Positions 50,916-63,000 of a stretch of 64,000 bases of DNA are shown here, in pieces (position 1 is the first letter of the stretch; each line of letters begins with the position of its first letter). Under the pieces are notes generated by a model. It was not told the DNA's origin, ran no database searches, and saw nothing but the letters and a program-made list of their open reading frames with translations. The translations under genes were made by a program, and so were the position numbers. Location: positions 1-64,000 of the forward strand of contig JAJJXM010000110.1 of the NCBI GenBank assembly GCA_024516155.1. The letters run 5' to 3'. This stretch comes from Pyronema omphalodes. Its lineage: Eukaryota > Ascomycota > Pezizomycetes > Pezizales > Pyronemataceae.

Positions 50916-53900
50916 TTGCTATTATCGGGCGCAAGTTTTACTGGAAAGTTAGAATGCAAACACCTTGTTCTCTCCTGTTTCTTGTTTTCCAATAACCGCT
51001 CCGTGAAAACAGTAGCGCTCGTTGACTGCGGCGCCACTGGTATCGCCTTTGTTGACCGCAATTTCGCCCGCCATCACAAACTCCCCCTCACCCCCCTATC
51101 CACCGCTCGAACGGTCGAAGTTATCGACGGCCGCCCCATATCCTCAGGAAAAATCACACACCTCGCCAAAGTAGAGTGTACCATCAACGGTCACTCGGAA
51201 ACCCTTCCCATGTTTGTCACCAAGTTGGGTCACTACCCTGTGGTGTTGGGCATCCCCTGGTTGAAGAAACACGATGTAACAATAAGCTTCAGTTCCAACA
51301 CTGTAAGCTTCGACTCCCAATACTGCCTAAGGAACTGCACCCCGTTGCCTGTAAGCAGAACCGGTGTCGAGGTCCTGGACTCGAGGCCCCCTCCCGCTGT
51401 CCACGAGCCCGACACAAACCCCATGCCGGAGTTATCAGACTCGGTCCCCGACCCCCCGGACGAACCCCCAATAGCGATCTCAAGTCTAACCATCTCCGAC
51501 TTCAAAGAAATGGTAGAAGACGAAAGCCTGACAGTCTTCTCGCTATCGTTGGACGAGATCACCGTCGCCCTACAAGACAAGCCCCCCCTCACGGATGACG
51601 AACTGAAAGACATGATGCCCGAAGAGTATCATGACTACCTCGATTTATTCAAGGAGGTTAACGCGAAGGAACTCCCCGCACACCGACCCTACGACCACAA
51701 GATCCCACTGAAAGAGGGATTCGTCCCCCCCTTTGGCCCGCTATACTCGCTGTCACGCAACGAGTTGCAGACGCTGCAAACGTGGCTCGATGAGAATTTG
51801 GAGAAAGGATTTATACAACGCTCTCAATCACCAGCCGCCTCGCCGATATTATTCGTGAAAAAATCAGACGGATCCCTACGCCTCTGTGTCGATTAACGAA
51901 GACTGAATGAAGGTACCGAGAAGAACCGGTACCCGCTGCCATTGATACAGGAAACGATGATGAATCTTTCCAAAGCTCAATACTTTACGACCCTAGATGT
52001 CCGCAGCGCTTATAACCTTATCAGAATGGCAGAAGGCGAAGAATGGAAGACGGCCTTCCGCACAAGGTACAGCCTATTTGAGTCGAAAGTGATGCCCTTT
52101 GGGCTCACCAACGCGCCTGGCGATTTCCAGGCATTTATAAATGATGTCCTGAGACCATACCTGGACCAGTTTTGTACGGCATACTTGGACGATATCCTCG
52201 TATTCTCCGAAACAAAGCCCGATCACACCGCACACGTCCGAAAGATCTTGGAACGACTCAAACAAGAAAAACTGCACTTGAAGCCAGAAAAGTGTAAGTT
52301 TGCTAAGGCAGAAGTACAGCACCTGGGCTACAACATTGGCCGCGATGGCGCGCGCATGATGGATTCCAAAGTAGCCACAGTGAGAGATTGGAAGGAACCA
52401 ACCAATTTGAAACAGGTCCAAGAGTTCCTGGGCTTCGCAAATTTCTACCGAAGATTTATCAAAGACTACTCAAAAGTGGTCTCCCCTCTGACGGCTCTGA
52501 CCAAAGAGAAAGATGGTAAAGCAATCCCCTTCACCTGGGGTAAAGATCAGCAAAGCGCCTTCGACCGACTGAAGGATGCATTTACATCCGCACCGATTCT
52601 CAAGGACTTCGACTACGAGAAACCGATTGTAGTAGAAACAGACGCATCTGAGTATGTGTCTGCTGGAGTCTTATCACAATACGACGACGATAACGTGTTA
52701 CACCCCGTCGCATTTTATTCCAAGAAGCATTCCCCGGCAGAATGCAACTACGAAATCTATGACAAAGAACTACTGGCAATAGTTCGTTGTTTCGAGGAAT
52801 GGCGTCCCCACTTGGAGGGCTCCGCCTTCCCTATAAAAGTATTGACAGACCACAAGAATCTCGAATACTTTATGACGACAAAGCTGATAAACAGACGACA
52901 AGCACGCTGGTCCGAATTCCTGTCTCGGTTGAACTTTGTGATCACCTATCGACCGGGAACGTTGGGAGGAAAACCGGACGCCCTGACAAGACGAGCCGCC
53001 AACCTCCCGGAAGAGGGAGATGAACGCATACTAGCGAACCAGCAAGCTGTACTGAAGCCGCAAAACTTCCAGTTGTGCATGACCCCGCCCATGAAACTTG
53101 CACCCTCCGAAGTTGACCTCCTGTTTACAGAGGGCTACAAGACAGATTGATTCCCCAACCGAGTGTTGGGAATGCTGGAAGACGGTACACAAATCTGTAA
53201 GGACATATCACTCGCCGATTGCTCCGTGTTGGAAAACAGATTGTACTACCGAGACTGCCTCTATGTCCCCGCGCTGGATAAACTACGATTGAAACTACTA
53301 CAAGATCACCACGACCCCCCCACCATGGGACACCCGGGCCGTGCAAAGACTTTCGAACTCCTCGCCAGGAATTATTACTGGCCCTCGATGAGAAAAGATG
53401 TGGATCAATTCGTCCGAAATTGCCACACTTGTAAAAGAACAAAAGCCACCCGCCACGCACCCTATGGAACCTTGAAATCCCTACCGGTCCCGCACCACCC
53501 TTGGCAGAATATATCTGTGGACTTCGTCACTGGACTACCGACATCAGAAGGCTTCGACGCAATATGTGCGATCGTTTGCCGACTCACGAAACAGCGACAC
53601 TTGGTGCCCTGTCACTCCACGATAGACGCAGAAGGCTTCGCGCAACTCTTCCTGGAAAATGTATTCAAACTACACGGCCTGCCAGACACAGTAGTGTCCG
53701 ACCGCGGTCCGCAATTTGTGGCCCACTTCTGGAAACACCTGGCAAATTGCATGGGTATCGAAATTGCCACAAGCACGGCCTTCCACCCCCAAACCGACGG
53801 CCAAACAGAAAGAATCAACGCAGTTACGGAGCAATATCTCCGCGCGTACATCTGTTATTTACAAGACGATGGGAAGAAATTTTTACCACTGGCAGAATTT

Positions 53901-54584
53901 GCTGCAAATAACCAAGTATCGGATACAACGTCGCTGTCTCCGTTCTACGCTATATACGGCCGACACCCCAAATGCTCTTTCGAATTGGAAATCAGGACAG
54001 ACAATCCTGAAGAAGTGAAAGCGAACGAGGTAGCGGAAAGGATGTCACACATCCATGATGTCTTACGCTCTGAAATGAAATACGCCCAAGCCCGCCACAT
54101 AGAGGCCGCCGACAATTCCCGACTCCCCGCGCCGGTCTTCAAACCAGGAGACCTGGTATGGCTGGAGGCCCGCAACCTCAGAACCCGCCGCCCTTCAAAG
54201 AAACTGGAAAACAAACACCTAGGCCCCTTCACCGTGTTACGGCACATTGGATCCCACGCCTATGAATTGGATATACCGGAGACGATGAAACATCATAGGA
54301 CCTTCCCCGTGTCCCTACTGAACCCAGCCCCTTCGGACCCCCTCCCTGGCCAGATTATCCCACCGCCCCTACTGGTAGTAGTAGACGGCGAAGAAGAATG
54401 GTTCGTGGATGAAATTCTGGATAGCCGTTGGTCAAGAGGAAACCTGCAGTACCTCGTCAAGTGGACCGGCCATGACTCTCCAACCTGGGAACCGGAAACA
54501 AACCTGTCTGAAACTGAGGCTGCTGAGAAATTCCATCAGTTATACCCAGACAAACCTTCTCCTCTCGTAGGAACTCGAGCCTAA
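50916..54584 (+). pseudogene. C2 Pol (two in-frame stops)
   Basis: Pol is in one frame over its whole length. TAA 51894-51896 replaces the tyrosine of the RT motif CVDYRRLN, and TGA 53148-53150 replaces serine in the RNase H-integrase linker. Otherwise protease (DCGATGIAF), RT (YLDD), RNase H, the integrase DDE core (SVDFVTG, VSDRGPQF, TDGQTERINA) and the chromodomain (LQYLVKWTGH) are readable and close to C1. No other frameshift is seen. Confidence 0.93.
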
Positions 54585-55126
54585 CGGGGGGGTACTGTCA
54601 CGGCACACGGCTGACGAGCCGTTGTGTTGCGTCATCATTATGTTGCCGTTGTTGTTGTCGACATCGTGCCGTTGTCTTGCCATGTTGTGTTGTGTTGTGT
54701 TGCTGTTGTGTTGTTGTGTGTGCCGTGCTGTTGTGATTGACAGACTGATTGATGATGGATGACGTACCAGGAGCTGGAGAGCTGTGGCGTCGCAGGTGAA
54801 TTGATGGAGAACGGAAGCTTTCATGTAGCGATGTTGGATGACGGCCCAGCAAGAGTGCTGGCCGCCCCTTTGTACATAAGGAGGCTTGCCTCCCCGTTGT
54901 CGAGTTCTCCATCGAACGTCTTGTGTCTTTCCCTTGCTCTTAATAAAGACTTCTTCTTCCAGTCCTACATCACTCTTGTCCTTGTCCCTGTTCCTGTTTC
55001 GTGTGCCGTTTGTCTGACGAGCACTTCGGTCCTTGTCCTTCCGTTTCCCGTCCCGGAACCCGCCTAGTCCCTCTTGCCGGTAGTGTTCAGTGTGTTCTTT
55101 GAACGTCCGTTCCTAGTTCCCTGACA
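54585..55126 (+). repeat. C2 polypurine tract and 3' LTR
   Basis: CGGGGGGGTAC (54585-54595) directly follows the pol stop. The LTR is 54596-55126, 531 bp. The duplicated target GTCAT and A0 LTR sequence follow. Confidence 0.94.
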
Positions 55127-55711
55127 GTCATCCGGTGTTACAAGTTGGGCGACGAGATAAGGCAGAGTCTAGTCACCAAACAGGAGTGGAATGCATGACA
55201 AGGGTCAACAGTGCATCAGCATGAGACGACGTCCAGCAGGGAACTCCACTCAGGAAACCTGTTTCATGGAACTGATATGACGCGTCCTTGGGCCTAGAGT
55301 GTTGCCAACTTGGAACAAGACGGCATTTGCATCCACACGAGGGTGTGGTGCGCGCAAGTGCGAGCAGGTGGGGCACATATGACATCACACAGGAATGTGA
55401 CGGAGTGATCCGCTCCGGTAGAGCATCAGGATGCCTTATGATGTCAGTGACCTCTACTTGCAATCGAGATTCTCTAGGGAGATCTGTGATCGCGCGACTC
55501 ATACGATGAATGACTCATGTGTCATTATCACCAGGGTTCATGCCTGATGCAGTCCGACGGAGTTGCCCTCCGGTGTGACACATAACCCCAGCACCTCATT
55601 GGAAGGCGTGGTTATACAGTGAGCTACTTCAAGGAGTAATCTGACCAGGGCGAGCATTAGGCATGTGAGCAATTGAGTGCATTGCACGCTTAGCATGATG
55701 CAAGCCTCAGC
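55127..55711 (+). repeat. A0 3' LTR, part 3 (truncated)
   Basis: This continues the A0 LTR from the C2 target (GTCATCCGGTGTTAC) to GCAAGCCTCAGC, where LTR-D2 begins. It shares A0-specific changes with 1-375. The last ~360 bp of the LTR, including TATA box and terminus, are not in the window. The doubled TGCGCGCA palindrome is degenerate here. Confidence 0.9.
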
Positions 55712-56502
55712 TATCAGAATCCGTATCCACGGTTACTGACGACAGGCAGCGCGGGGTTTTCGGCGGCGAGGAGGGCGGCGGCGGGTTAGGTAAGGCTGGT
55801 AAGTTGGGAATGGGCAAGGGTTTGTGGGCTGGGAAATCACAGGTGAGTTTGGAGAGATGGGATATCACAAGGGAACTTTTGTAGATAGGATTGTGGTAAA
55901 TAGAAACTTGATTGCGTGAAGAAATAAACTACATACAAATTTCCTCCTCTTATACTTGTTCCTTCATGACTCGTGACTCAGCATTCTCCGCCTGCGGAGA
56001 ATGCTCCCAATGCTAACCGCCGTGATAACTACATACATCACCAACATTCCCCAACATTTGCCAACCGCCATAATTCCAAATAAGAAAGCAAGATAACTAA
56101 CCGCCATAATTCCAAATAATAATAACAAGGAAAGAGTACATACCAAAAGAGATAACTACCAGCTAACCGCCGTGATTCCAAATAGCAAAGAAAGAGTACA
56201 TACCGAAAGAGATAACTTCCTGGCTAACCGCCGTGATTCCAAATAGTAAAGAAACAGTACATACCAAAAGAGAGAAGTAAAAGATTCCAACATTTTCCTA
56301 GCCGCTGTGATACCTAAAAGAAATCCAAATAAGAAATAACTCCGAACATATGAAAATCCTCGGCAAGGGGCCCAGCCCCTTGCCCTAACCCTATCCCTTC
56401 ACTTCATGACAGCGTAGCAGGTTGCTAGGGTGATGACGATCACCCATAGCCCTGCGGTGGTGACGGCGGAAGCCAGGAGCATGTCACGGGAGCGTTGTGA
56501 CA
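55712..56502 (+). mobile_element. LTR-D2, solo-LTR-like element at a chimeric junction
   Basis: A 791-bp copy of LTR-D1 (same TATCAG start, TGACA end, repeat block and hairpins). The flanks do not match: TCAGC on the left is A0 LTR, and CCCAG on the right is A3 gag. The two sides were therefore not one target site. Recombination between two D insertions, deleting what lay between, would explain this. Confidence 0.78.
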
Positions 56503-58490
56503 CCCAGAATCACTGCCTCCCCAGCACCCCGCGACGATGACGACGTTTCCATGGCCAATGCAGTGGAAATGTATCGCCCTCAAACATGGGAAGAGCTCTC
56601 TGGGCCTGGAAAGGCAGCACGACAGGGGACCAGTGTGGACAGGAACCAACTTCCTGATTGGTTCATCAAGATGATGGAGAAGATGCAAATGACAGAAAGG
56701 GATGTTCAGGGATTGATGGCAGCCCTTAGAACCGAAGGAGCGACGGTACAAGCAGATATCAATTACATCAAGTACCAATATGACGAGATGGCTAAGACAA
56801 TGCAACAAGCCTACGATGTTGTGTTGCGACAAGGGAATATCGACAGAGAACTGAGCCAAACATCCATTGTACGCCTCATTCAATCTAGCAATGAGTTTAG
56901 CTCGGATGTTTGGAATGCCATTGGGGAATTAGCAACGGATATCCAACAGAAGCAGGCAGCCCACAACCAGGCTGCTGAGCGCTTGAACATTGGTGTTAGG
57001 ATCATCAATGATTACTTGAGGGATTTCTCCAACTATCAACAAGGTTGAAATATGGGAGTCGAGGGATGGGCAGCCCCAAAAAATCAGACTGACCAACAAA
57101 GGGACGAACAGATTCGTCTTTTAGCACAAGCAGAGCTGGAGCAACAACGGAAATTGCTGGAATATGAGACTCAGAGGGAGAATGAGAAGAAGGAAATCAT
57201 CGACAAGGTTATTCAAAGGGTTATGGATATGAATGCGAAGAACGCACCTATCGATGCAGAATCTTTAGCTGAGGCGGTACCAGATGAACCCCGGCGGAGA
57301 ACTGTCTCCCCTAGCCTTTTCAACATAGCCATGGAGACTGCCCTGCCTGCCTCAAGGATTGCCACACCACCCCCAGCAGCAGCTGGAAATGGCGGGCGAG
57401 GAAATGGACCACCAAGAAGGAGAATCACCATTCCTCCTCCGGAGCCCTCTGATAACGGAGACCACAATCCCAGACAGCCTGCAGCACCCCCTCAACAGAA
57501 CAAACCCAGTGATAATGCAGAAGTTGAAGCTACACGATTTCTGACAGCCATCATTGACAAGGTCCAAGGACCTAGGGATGGCACCAAGAGACCCAAGATG
57601 CCAGAACTCAAGGCACCACAATACTTTTCTGGCAAAGACAAGACTCTGTACAGAGCCTGGTGGACGTCGGTACAGGACTACGTTTCAACCTATGCTATGT
57701 CCTGGCCAGACGACGATGCACAGATCAAGTAGGTTGGTAGTCTATTCACCCACAAGGCTTTGGCATGGCACCAGGAGCGTAGGAAGTCTATCCAAAAGCA
57801 GAACTTGAAAGACAATTGGGCGGCATTCTCTAGTGCAATTGAGGCAAGGTTTGAGGACAAGAGGGAAGCTCAGAAGGATGTGAAACGAATCACAGAGCTT
57901 CAATATGATGGTGATATCGATGACTATATCACTAAGTTGGAGGATTTAAATATGCGAGTTGGGGCATTGGGACCTATGTACAGAAATGTCATATGGGAGG
58001 CTATGACCCCAGCTATTAAGAAAATGGTTTATCAGAGATATGGTGGAATTCCTAATGAAGACAGTAACCTGATTGATGCAGTAAAGGACGCTGCGCATGT
58101 TATTGAGGGTTTGAACGAGGAATTAGGATATACAAAAAAGAGAACTTTGGAAGTGAGTGGGGAACGCAAGGATAAGGGAAAAGAAAAGGAAACTGCGCAT
58201 CCAAGAGAAGTGCAGCAGAAGAATCAAAAAGTTAAGCATAAGGGACCAAAAAAGGAATTTGTTGGGAACAAGGATAAGAAATCTGAAAAGCCAGCGGTAT
58301 ATGCCTCAGGAAGAGAGGCTTTGCAAGGAGTTCCCCAAGCTGAAATTGATAAACATAAGAAGGAGAAGGCAGACTGTTGGCGTTGTGGTCGTGCAGGACA
58401 CAGAATGTATGACTGCTATGCGAAGAAGACAGTTGGGGGAACAGAATTGGCAAAGGATGGGAAGGTAGCTTCTTCAGGGAAGAGGAAGCG
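56503..58490 (+). pseudogene. A3 gag, divergent Gypsy-A subfamily (truncated, two stops)
   Basis: Gag begins within the first codons (PRITASPAPRDDDDVSMANA); its ATG, leader and LTR are missing. The frame has TGA at 57046-57048 and TAG at 57730-57732, where a tryptophan is expected. The N-terminal 400 codons are clearly divergent from A1, though the same helical Q/E-rich layout remains. From about 57590 it is much closer (APQYFSGKDKTLY, DIDDYITKLEDLN) through the CCHC knuckle CWRCGRAGHRMYDC. It ends in GKRKR at the A4 insertion (target AAGCG, 58486-58490). No A3 pol is in the window. Confidence 0.88.
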
Positions 58491-59912
58491 TGTGCACCTG
58501 GGCACAGTCCTAACTATGCGGAGGCTTTTTCGATTGTTTCCTAAGTGCTTCGTCCTTGCGTAGACAAACACTTCGTTCCCAAGAACTAACAGACACTTCG
58601 TTCCCAAGAACTAATAGAGGTTGTTCCAAAGATAAGCTAGGAAGCAAATCAATCGATCACAGGCCGAATAAGCTTAAGGGTCGTCTTCGGAGGTACCCGC
58701 TGGTGTAGATATGGTATCGTCGCGTATAGGATCAATGGATCATCATGGAGGAGACAGAGGGAAGACATAGGGTCTTTTATAGACTTTCGTCTACAAGTTC
58801 GCCCAGCCTTCCTTGGGCACCAACTGCCAAACTGAGCTTAGGAGATAAGACATGGGTCAAAGCTGTGACGCATCTGCTGAGGCTTGCATCATACTAAGCG
58901 CGCAATTAAATTAATTGCTCACTTGCATTATGCTCGCCCTGGTCAGATTAATCCTTGAAATAGCTCACCGTACTACCACACCTTCCAATGAGGTGCTGGG
59001 GTTATGAGTCACACCGGAGGGCAACTCCGTCTGACTGCATCATGCATGAACTCCTGTGATAATGACGCATGAGTCATTTATCGTATGAGTCGCGCCATCA
59101 TAGATCTCCCTAGAGAATCTCGATTGCAAGTAGAGGTCACTGACATCATAAGGCGTACCATGCCCTACCGGAGCGCACTGCCCCGTCACATTCCTGTGTG
59201 ATGTCATATGTGCCCCACCTGCGCGCACTTGCGCGCAGCCACACCCTGGTGTGGATGCAAACGCCGTATTGTTTCCAAGTTGGCAGCTCTAGGCCCAAGG
59301 ACGCGTCATATCTGTTTCATCAAACAGGTTTCCTGAGTGGGGTTCCCTGCTGGACGTTGTCTCATGCTAATGCACTGTTGACCCTTGTCCTGCATTCCAC
59401 TCCTGTTTGCTGACTAGACTCTGCCTTATCTCTCGCCCCACTGTTCACCCAACTAGTAACACCGGATGATATCCTTGCGCCGCATCTGCATCCTCTTGGA
59501 ATCTCCTGTTCCTATGCAGCCCCTATCGTAGCCGTGTATTGCCGAACACTCCTCAGGTATAAGGAGGTGACCTTTCGTCGTCTTCTTCGTTCTCCATCAG
59601 CGTCGTTCGTAGTTGTCTCAAGGGTAAGTCGACACCCTTGAGGTAAGTGTTCCTTTCCCCTCCTCCGTCCTGAGTCCTCCCAAACTGACAGTGAATAATA
59701 GTTTCGACGCCTCGGGCCGGGATCCTCGTGAGGTCCTATCGGAAAGTCACGAATCACGTGACGTGGCTAGCCGGAGCTCCTCTGGGGGTTCTGGCCCGGG
59801 ATACTAACTCAATTTTTCATTCTCCTGTCGAGTTTGCCATATTCTCCATAGCGTTATATATGATACCAATTCTATCTTCACACATTATAGGGTGTGACAC
59901 CACCTCCCCCCT
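58491..59912 (-). repeat. A4 3' LTR and polypurine tract
   Basis: The LTR is 58491-59899, 1409 bp (read on the minus strand TGTCACACC ... GGTGCACA). The tract is 59900-59912. The LTR start-site block here reads CCTTAAGCTTAT, one base off A1. The spacer 59913-60069 holds no gene. Confidence 0.92.
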
Positions 59913-60069
59913 GTTCAAGCTTCGTCCCGAAGCTCGTAGTTCATCATTCTGTGATCGCACCTCGCCGCAGCCAAGTGATTAAGTGATCAATTATAGATGT
60001 AGTCCTCCAGCCCCTACATCCTACTACCAACTCAACTTAATGAAAACCACGTGGGAAAAAACATTAAGC

Positions 60070-63000
60070 TTAGTCTTTGAGTCGGTGGTCCCTCGGAGAG
60101 TCAGGGTGCTTGAGATGGAATTCTCTTAGCTTCTCCTGACCTCCTACTGAAAAGTTGTCGAAGGGTTCTGCCGTCCAATCTTTCTTGTTAGGCCACCCAA
60201 GCCATTTGACGAGGTAGAGTACTCTGTTTCCTGATTTATAACTGCTCATGATTTCATCTATGTCGTACTCCTCGCTTCCCTCAACATCGTCTGCTTCCCT
60301 AAGAATTTTATTTGGATCTGGTGGAGCTCTTGTACCGGTGTGGAAAGGCTCAAGTAGGGAAATATGAAAGACATTATGAATCTTCCATTTGCGTGGTAAA
60401 GTGAGACGAATTGCTGTCGGGGATATGACTTTTTCGACTTGAAATGGACCATGTAATTTATGATCCAATTTGTGTGATGGTCGTCGTGTTTTGATATGTC
60501 GTCCATCAAGCATAACCAAGTCTCCAACTTGGTAAGTAGGGGCCTCCTTTCGTTGTAGGTCTGCATACTTCTTCATTCTTTCTTGTGCTTTCTGTAAGGA
60601 TAACTTTGCTCCTTCGTGCACAGTATGCATCCAGTGGGCGTATGCTTTGCTGGCAGGATTTCGCACAGCAGTTGCAGTGGGGTTGCTGGCAATGGGGTTG
60701 TAACCGTAATTCGCATAAAAAGGTGAAAGTCCTGTAGCGGTGGTCACTGAGTTGTTGTAGGCAAACTCTGCCATTGGCAACAAGTCAACCCAATCGTCCA
60801 TCTCATGATTGACAAAAGAGCGGAGGTAGGCTTCAATTGTCTGGTTTAGTCGTTCCGTTTGACCGTCAGTTTGAGGGTGGAACGCTGTGGACATTCTAGG
60901 CTTGATAGCTAGTGTCCCAAGAAATGCTTTCCAGGTCGTACTTGTGAACCTGGAGTCCCTATCCGAAACAATGTCTGTAGGTAGCCCATGTAACTTCCAA
61001 ATTTCCTTAGCAAAGATTCTAACAAGGTCTGCAGTTGTCTTGCCGTCTTTTTGCAATGGTATGAAGTGGGCCATTTTCGAAAATCGATCAACTACTACCC
61101 AGAGTTGATCACATCCATTTGATTCCGGTAGGTCTGTAATAAAATCCATGGCGATTGATTGCCATGGGGCATAAGGTAATTCCAAAGGTTGAAGTAATCC
61201 ATACTTCAGGTGCCGCGCCTTTTTGTCCCTTTGACATTCCATACAACTCTTCACATAATTTATTATTCCTTCTTCCATCTTCGGCCACCAGAAGTTCCTT
61301 CGAATTAATTCAATAGTTTTGTCTTGTCCAAAGTGACCTGCAATCTTAGAGTCATGTTCGGATTCAAGAACTGTATTTACCAAATCCCTTGGTACCCATA
61401 GTTTTTCTTTTCGATAGAGGATGCCATCTTCTATCGTCAGTGGTTCTTTAATTTTCTTTGTTGCCTCCACGTAAATCGGATCCAGTTTTCCAGCCTCCTT
61501 AACCATCTTCAAAAATTCTGCCGACCATTTAACCAAGGGAATAGAGGAAAGACGTGCTGAAGAAATAATGAAAGATGTCCCTTCTCCAGCAGTGCTGATT
61601 GACGAAATCGATGCAAAATGACTTTGATGCAGGATCGTCGTAATCGGCTGATCTTCACCTCCCCCCTTTTCAGGGCGGAACTCCGGACGCCTAGATAAAG
61701 CATCTGGTTTCCCATTCTTAACCCCAGGTCTGTAATAAATTTTGAAGTCAACGCCAGCAAGCTCCTGAGCCCATCTAGCTTGACGTCGATTGAGCACTTT
61801 TGTTGTTGTAAAGTACTCTAGGTTTTGGTGGTCGCTGTAAACTTCCACAGTAAACATTGCTCCTTCAAGATATCTTCTCCATACTTTGAATGAGTCAACA
61901 ATGGCTAAGAGTTCCTTGTCGTGGATCTCATAGTTGATCTCAGCAGGAGTGAATTTTCTTGAATGGAAAGCAATTGGATGCAACTTCCCATCATCCCCTT
62001 TCTGGGATAGAACTGCGCCTAAAGCAAAATCAGAAGCATCAGTTTCAACAATACAGACCTTTCTTGGATCAAAATGATTCAGGATTGGTGCTGTAGTGAA
62101 TCGTCTCTTTAGCTCGTCAAATGCCAGTTCCATCGCAACAGTCCATTCCCATTTCTTTGGATCGCCTTTCGTAGATTCTGTAAGAGGACGACATATTCTT
62201 GAGAAGTCCTTAATGAATCTCCGATAGAAGTTAGCGAATCCAAGAAAGCCTTGTACTTCCTTCAAGGACTTTGGGGCTTCCCATATAAGGACAGTTTCCA
62301 CCTTGTCCTTAGCCATTTCAATCCCATTTTCACTTATTATATATCCTAGAAATTCCACTTTCCTTTGTCCCCAGACACATTTTTCCGGTGATATAACCAA
62401 CCCATTTTCTTCCAACCTTTTTAATACTTCTTTAACCAACTCATCATGCTTTTCTTCCGTCTCCGCATAGATGAGTACATCATCAATATATGCAATAACT
62501 CCTTGGTCAAACATATCCCTAAAGATGTGATTCATCATATCTTGGAATGTGGCCGGAGCATTGCTCAACCCAAAAGGCATAACCAAAAATTCATATAGTC
62601 CAAATCGGCACCTAAAAGCCGTTTTCCACTCATCTCCTTCCTTTATTCTTATTAGATGGTATCCATTCTTTAGGTCCATCTTTGTAAATATTTTAGCTCC
62701 CCTAACTCTGTCTTGTAATTCTGACATGAGTGGGAGCGGGTATCGGTTGGCAATTGTTATTTTGTTTATGCCCCGATAGTCAACACATAACCTCAGACCT
62801 CTGCCATGGGCCTTTGGGACAAAGAGGATTGGAGCTGCTGCCGGTGACTTAGAGGGTCGGATTTTTCCAGTACGCAGCATGTCTTTCAACCAATCTCTAA
62901 GTGTCTCAAGCTCAACTTCGTTAAGAGCATAGACAGGTCCCCAAGGAGGAGTCTCTCCTTCTTTCAGGTCAATAGCATGGTCGTAAGGTTTGTGTTCAGG

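Larger units (their letters stand above)
48717..55126 (+). mobile_element. Gypsy-C retrotransposon C2
   Basis: A 6410-bp element in the A0 3' LTR, with exact target duplication GTCAT (48712-48716 and 55127-55131). The 531-bp LTRs differ at about 8 positions. It has the same gene order as C1, but gag has a one-base deletion, pol has two stops and the frameshift heptamer is altered. It is non-autonomous. Confidence 0.96.

Noticed and set aside
55707..56507. Target-site duplication around LTR-D2
   Set aside because: Flanking 5-mers TCAGC and CCCAG do not match and belong to different elements.
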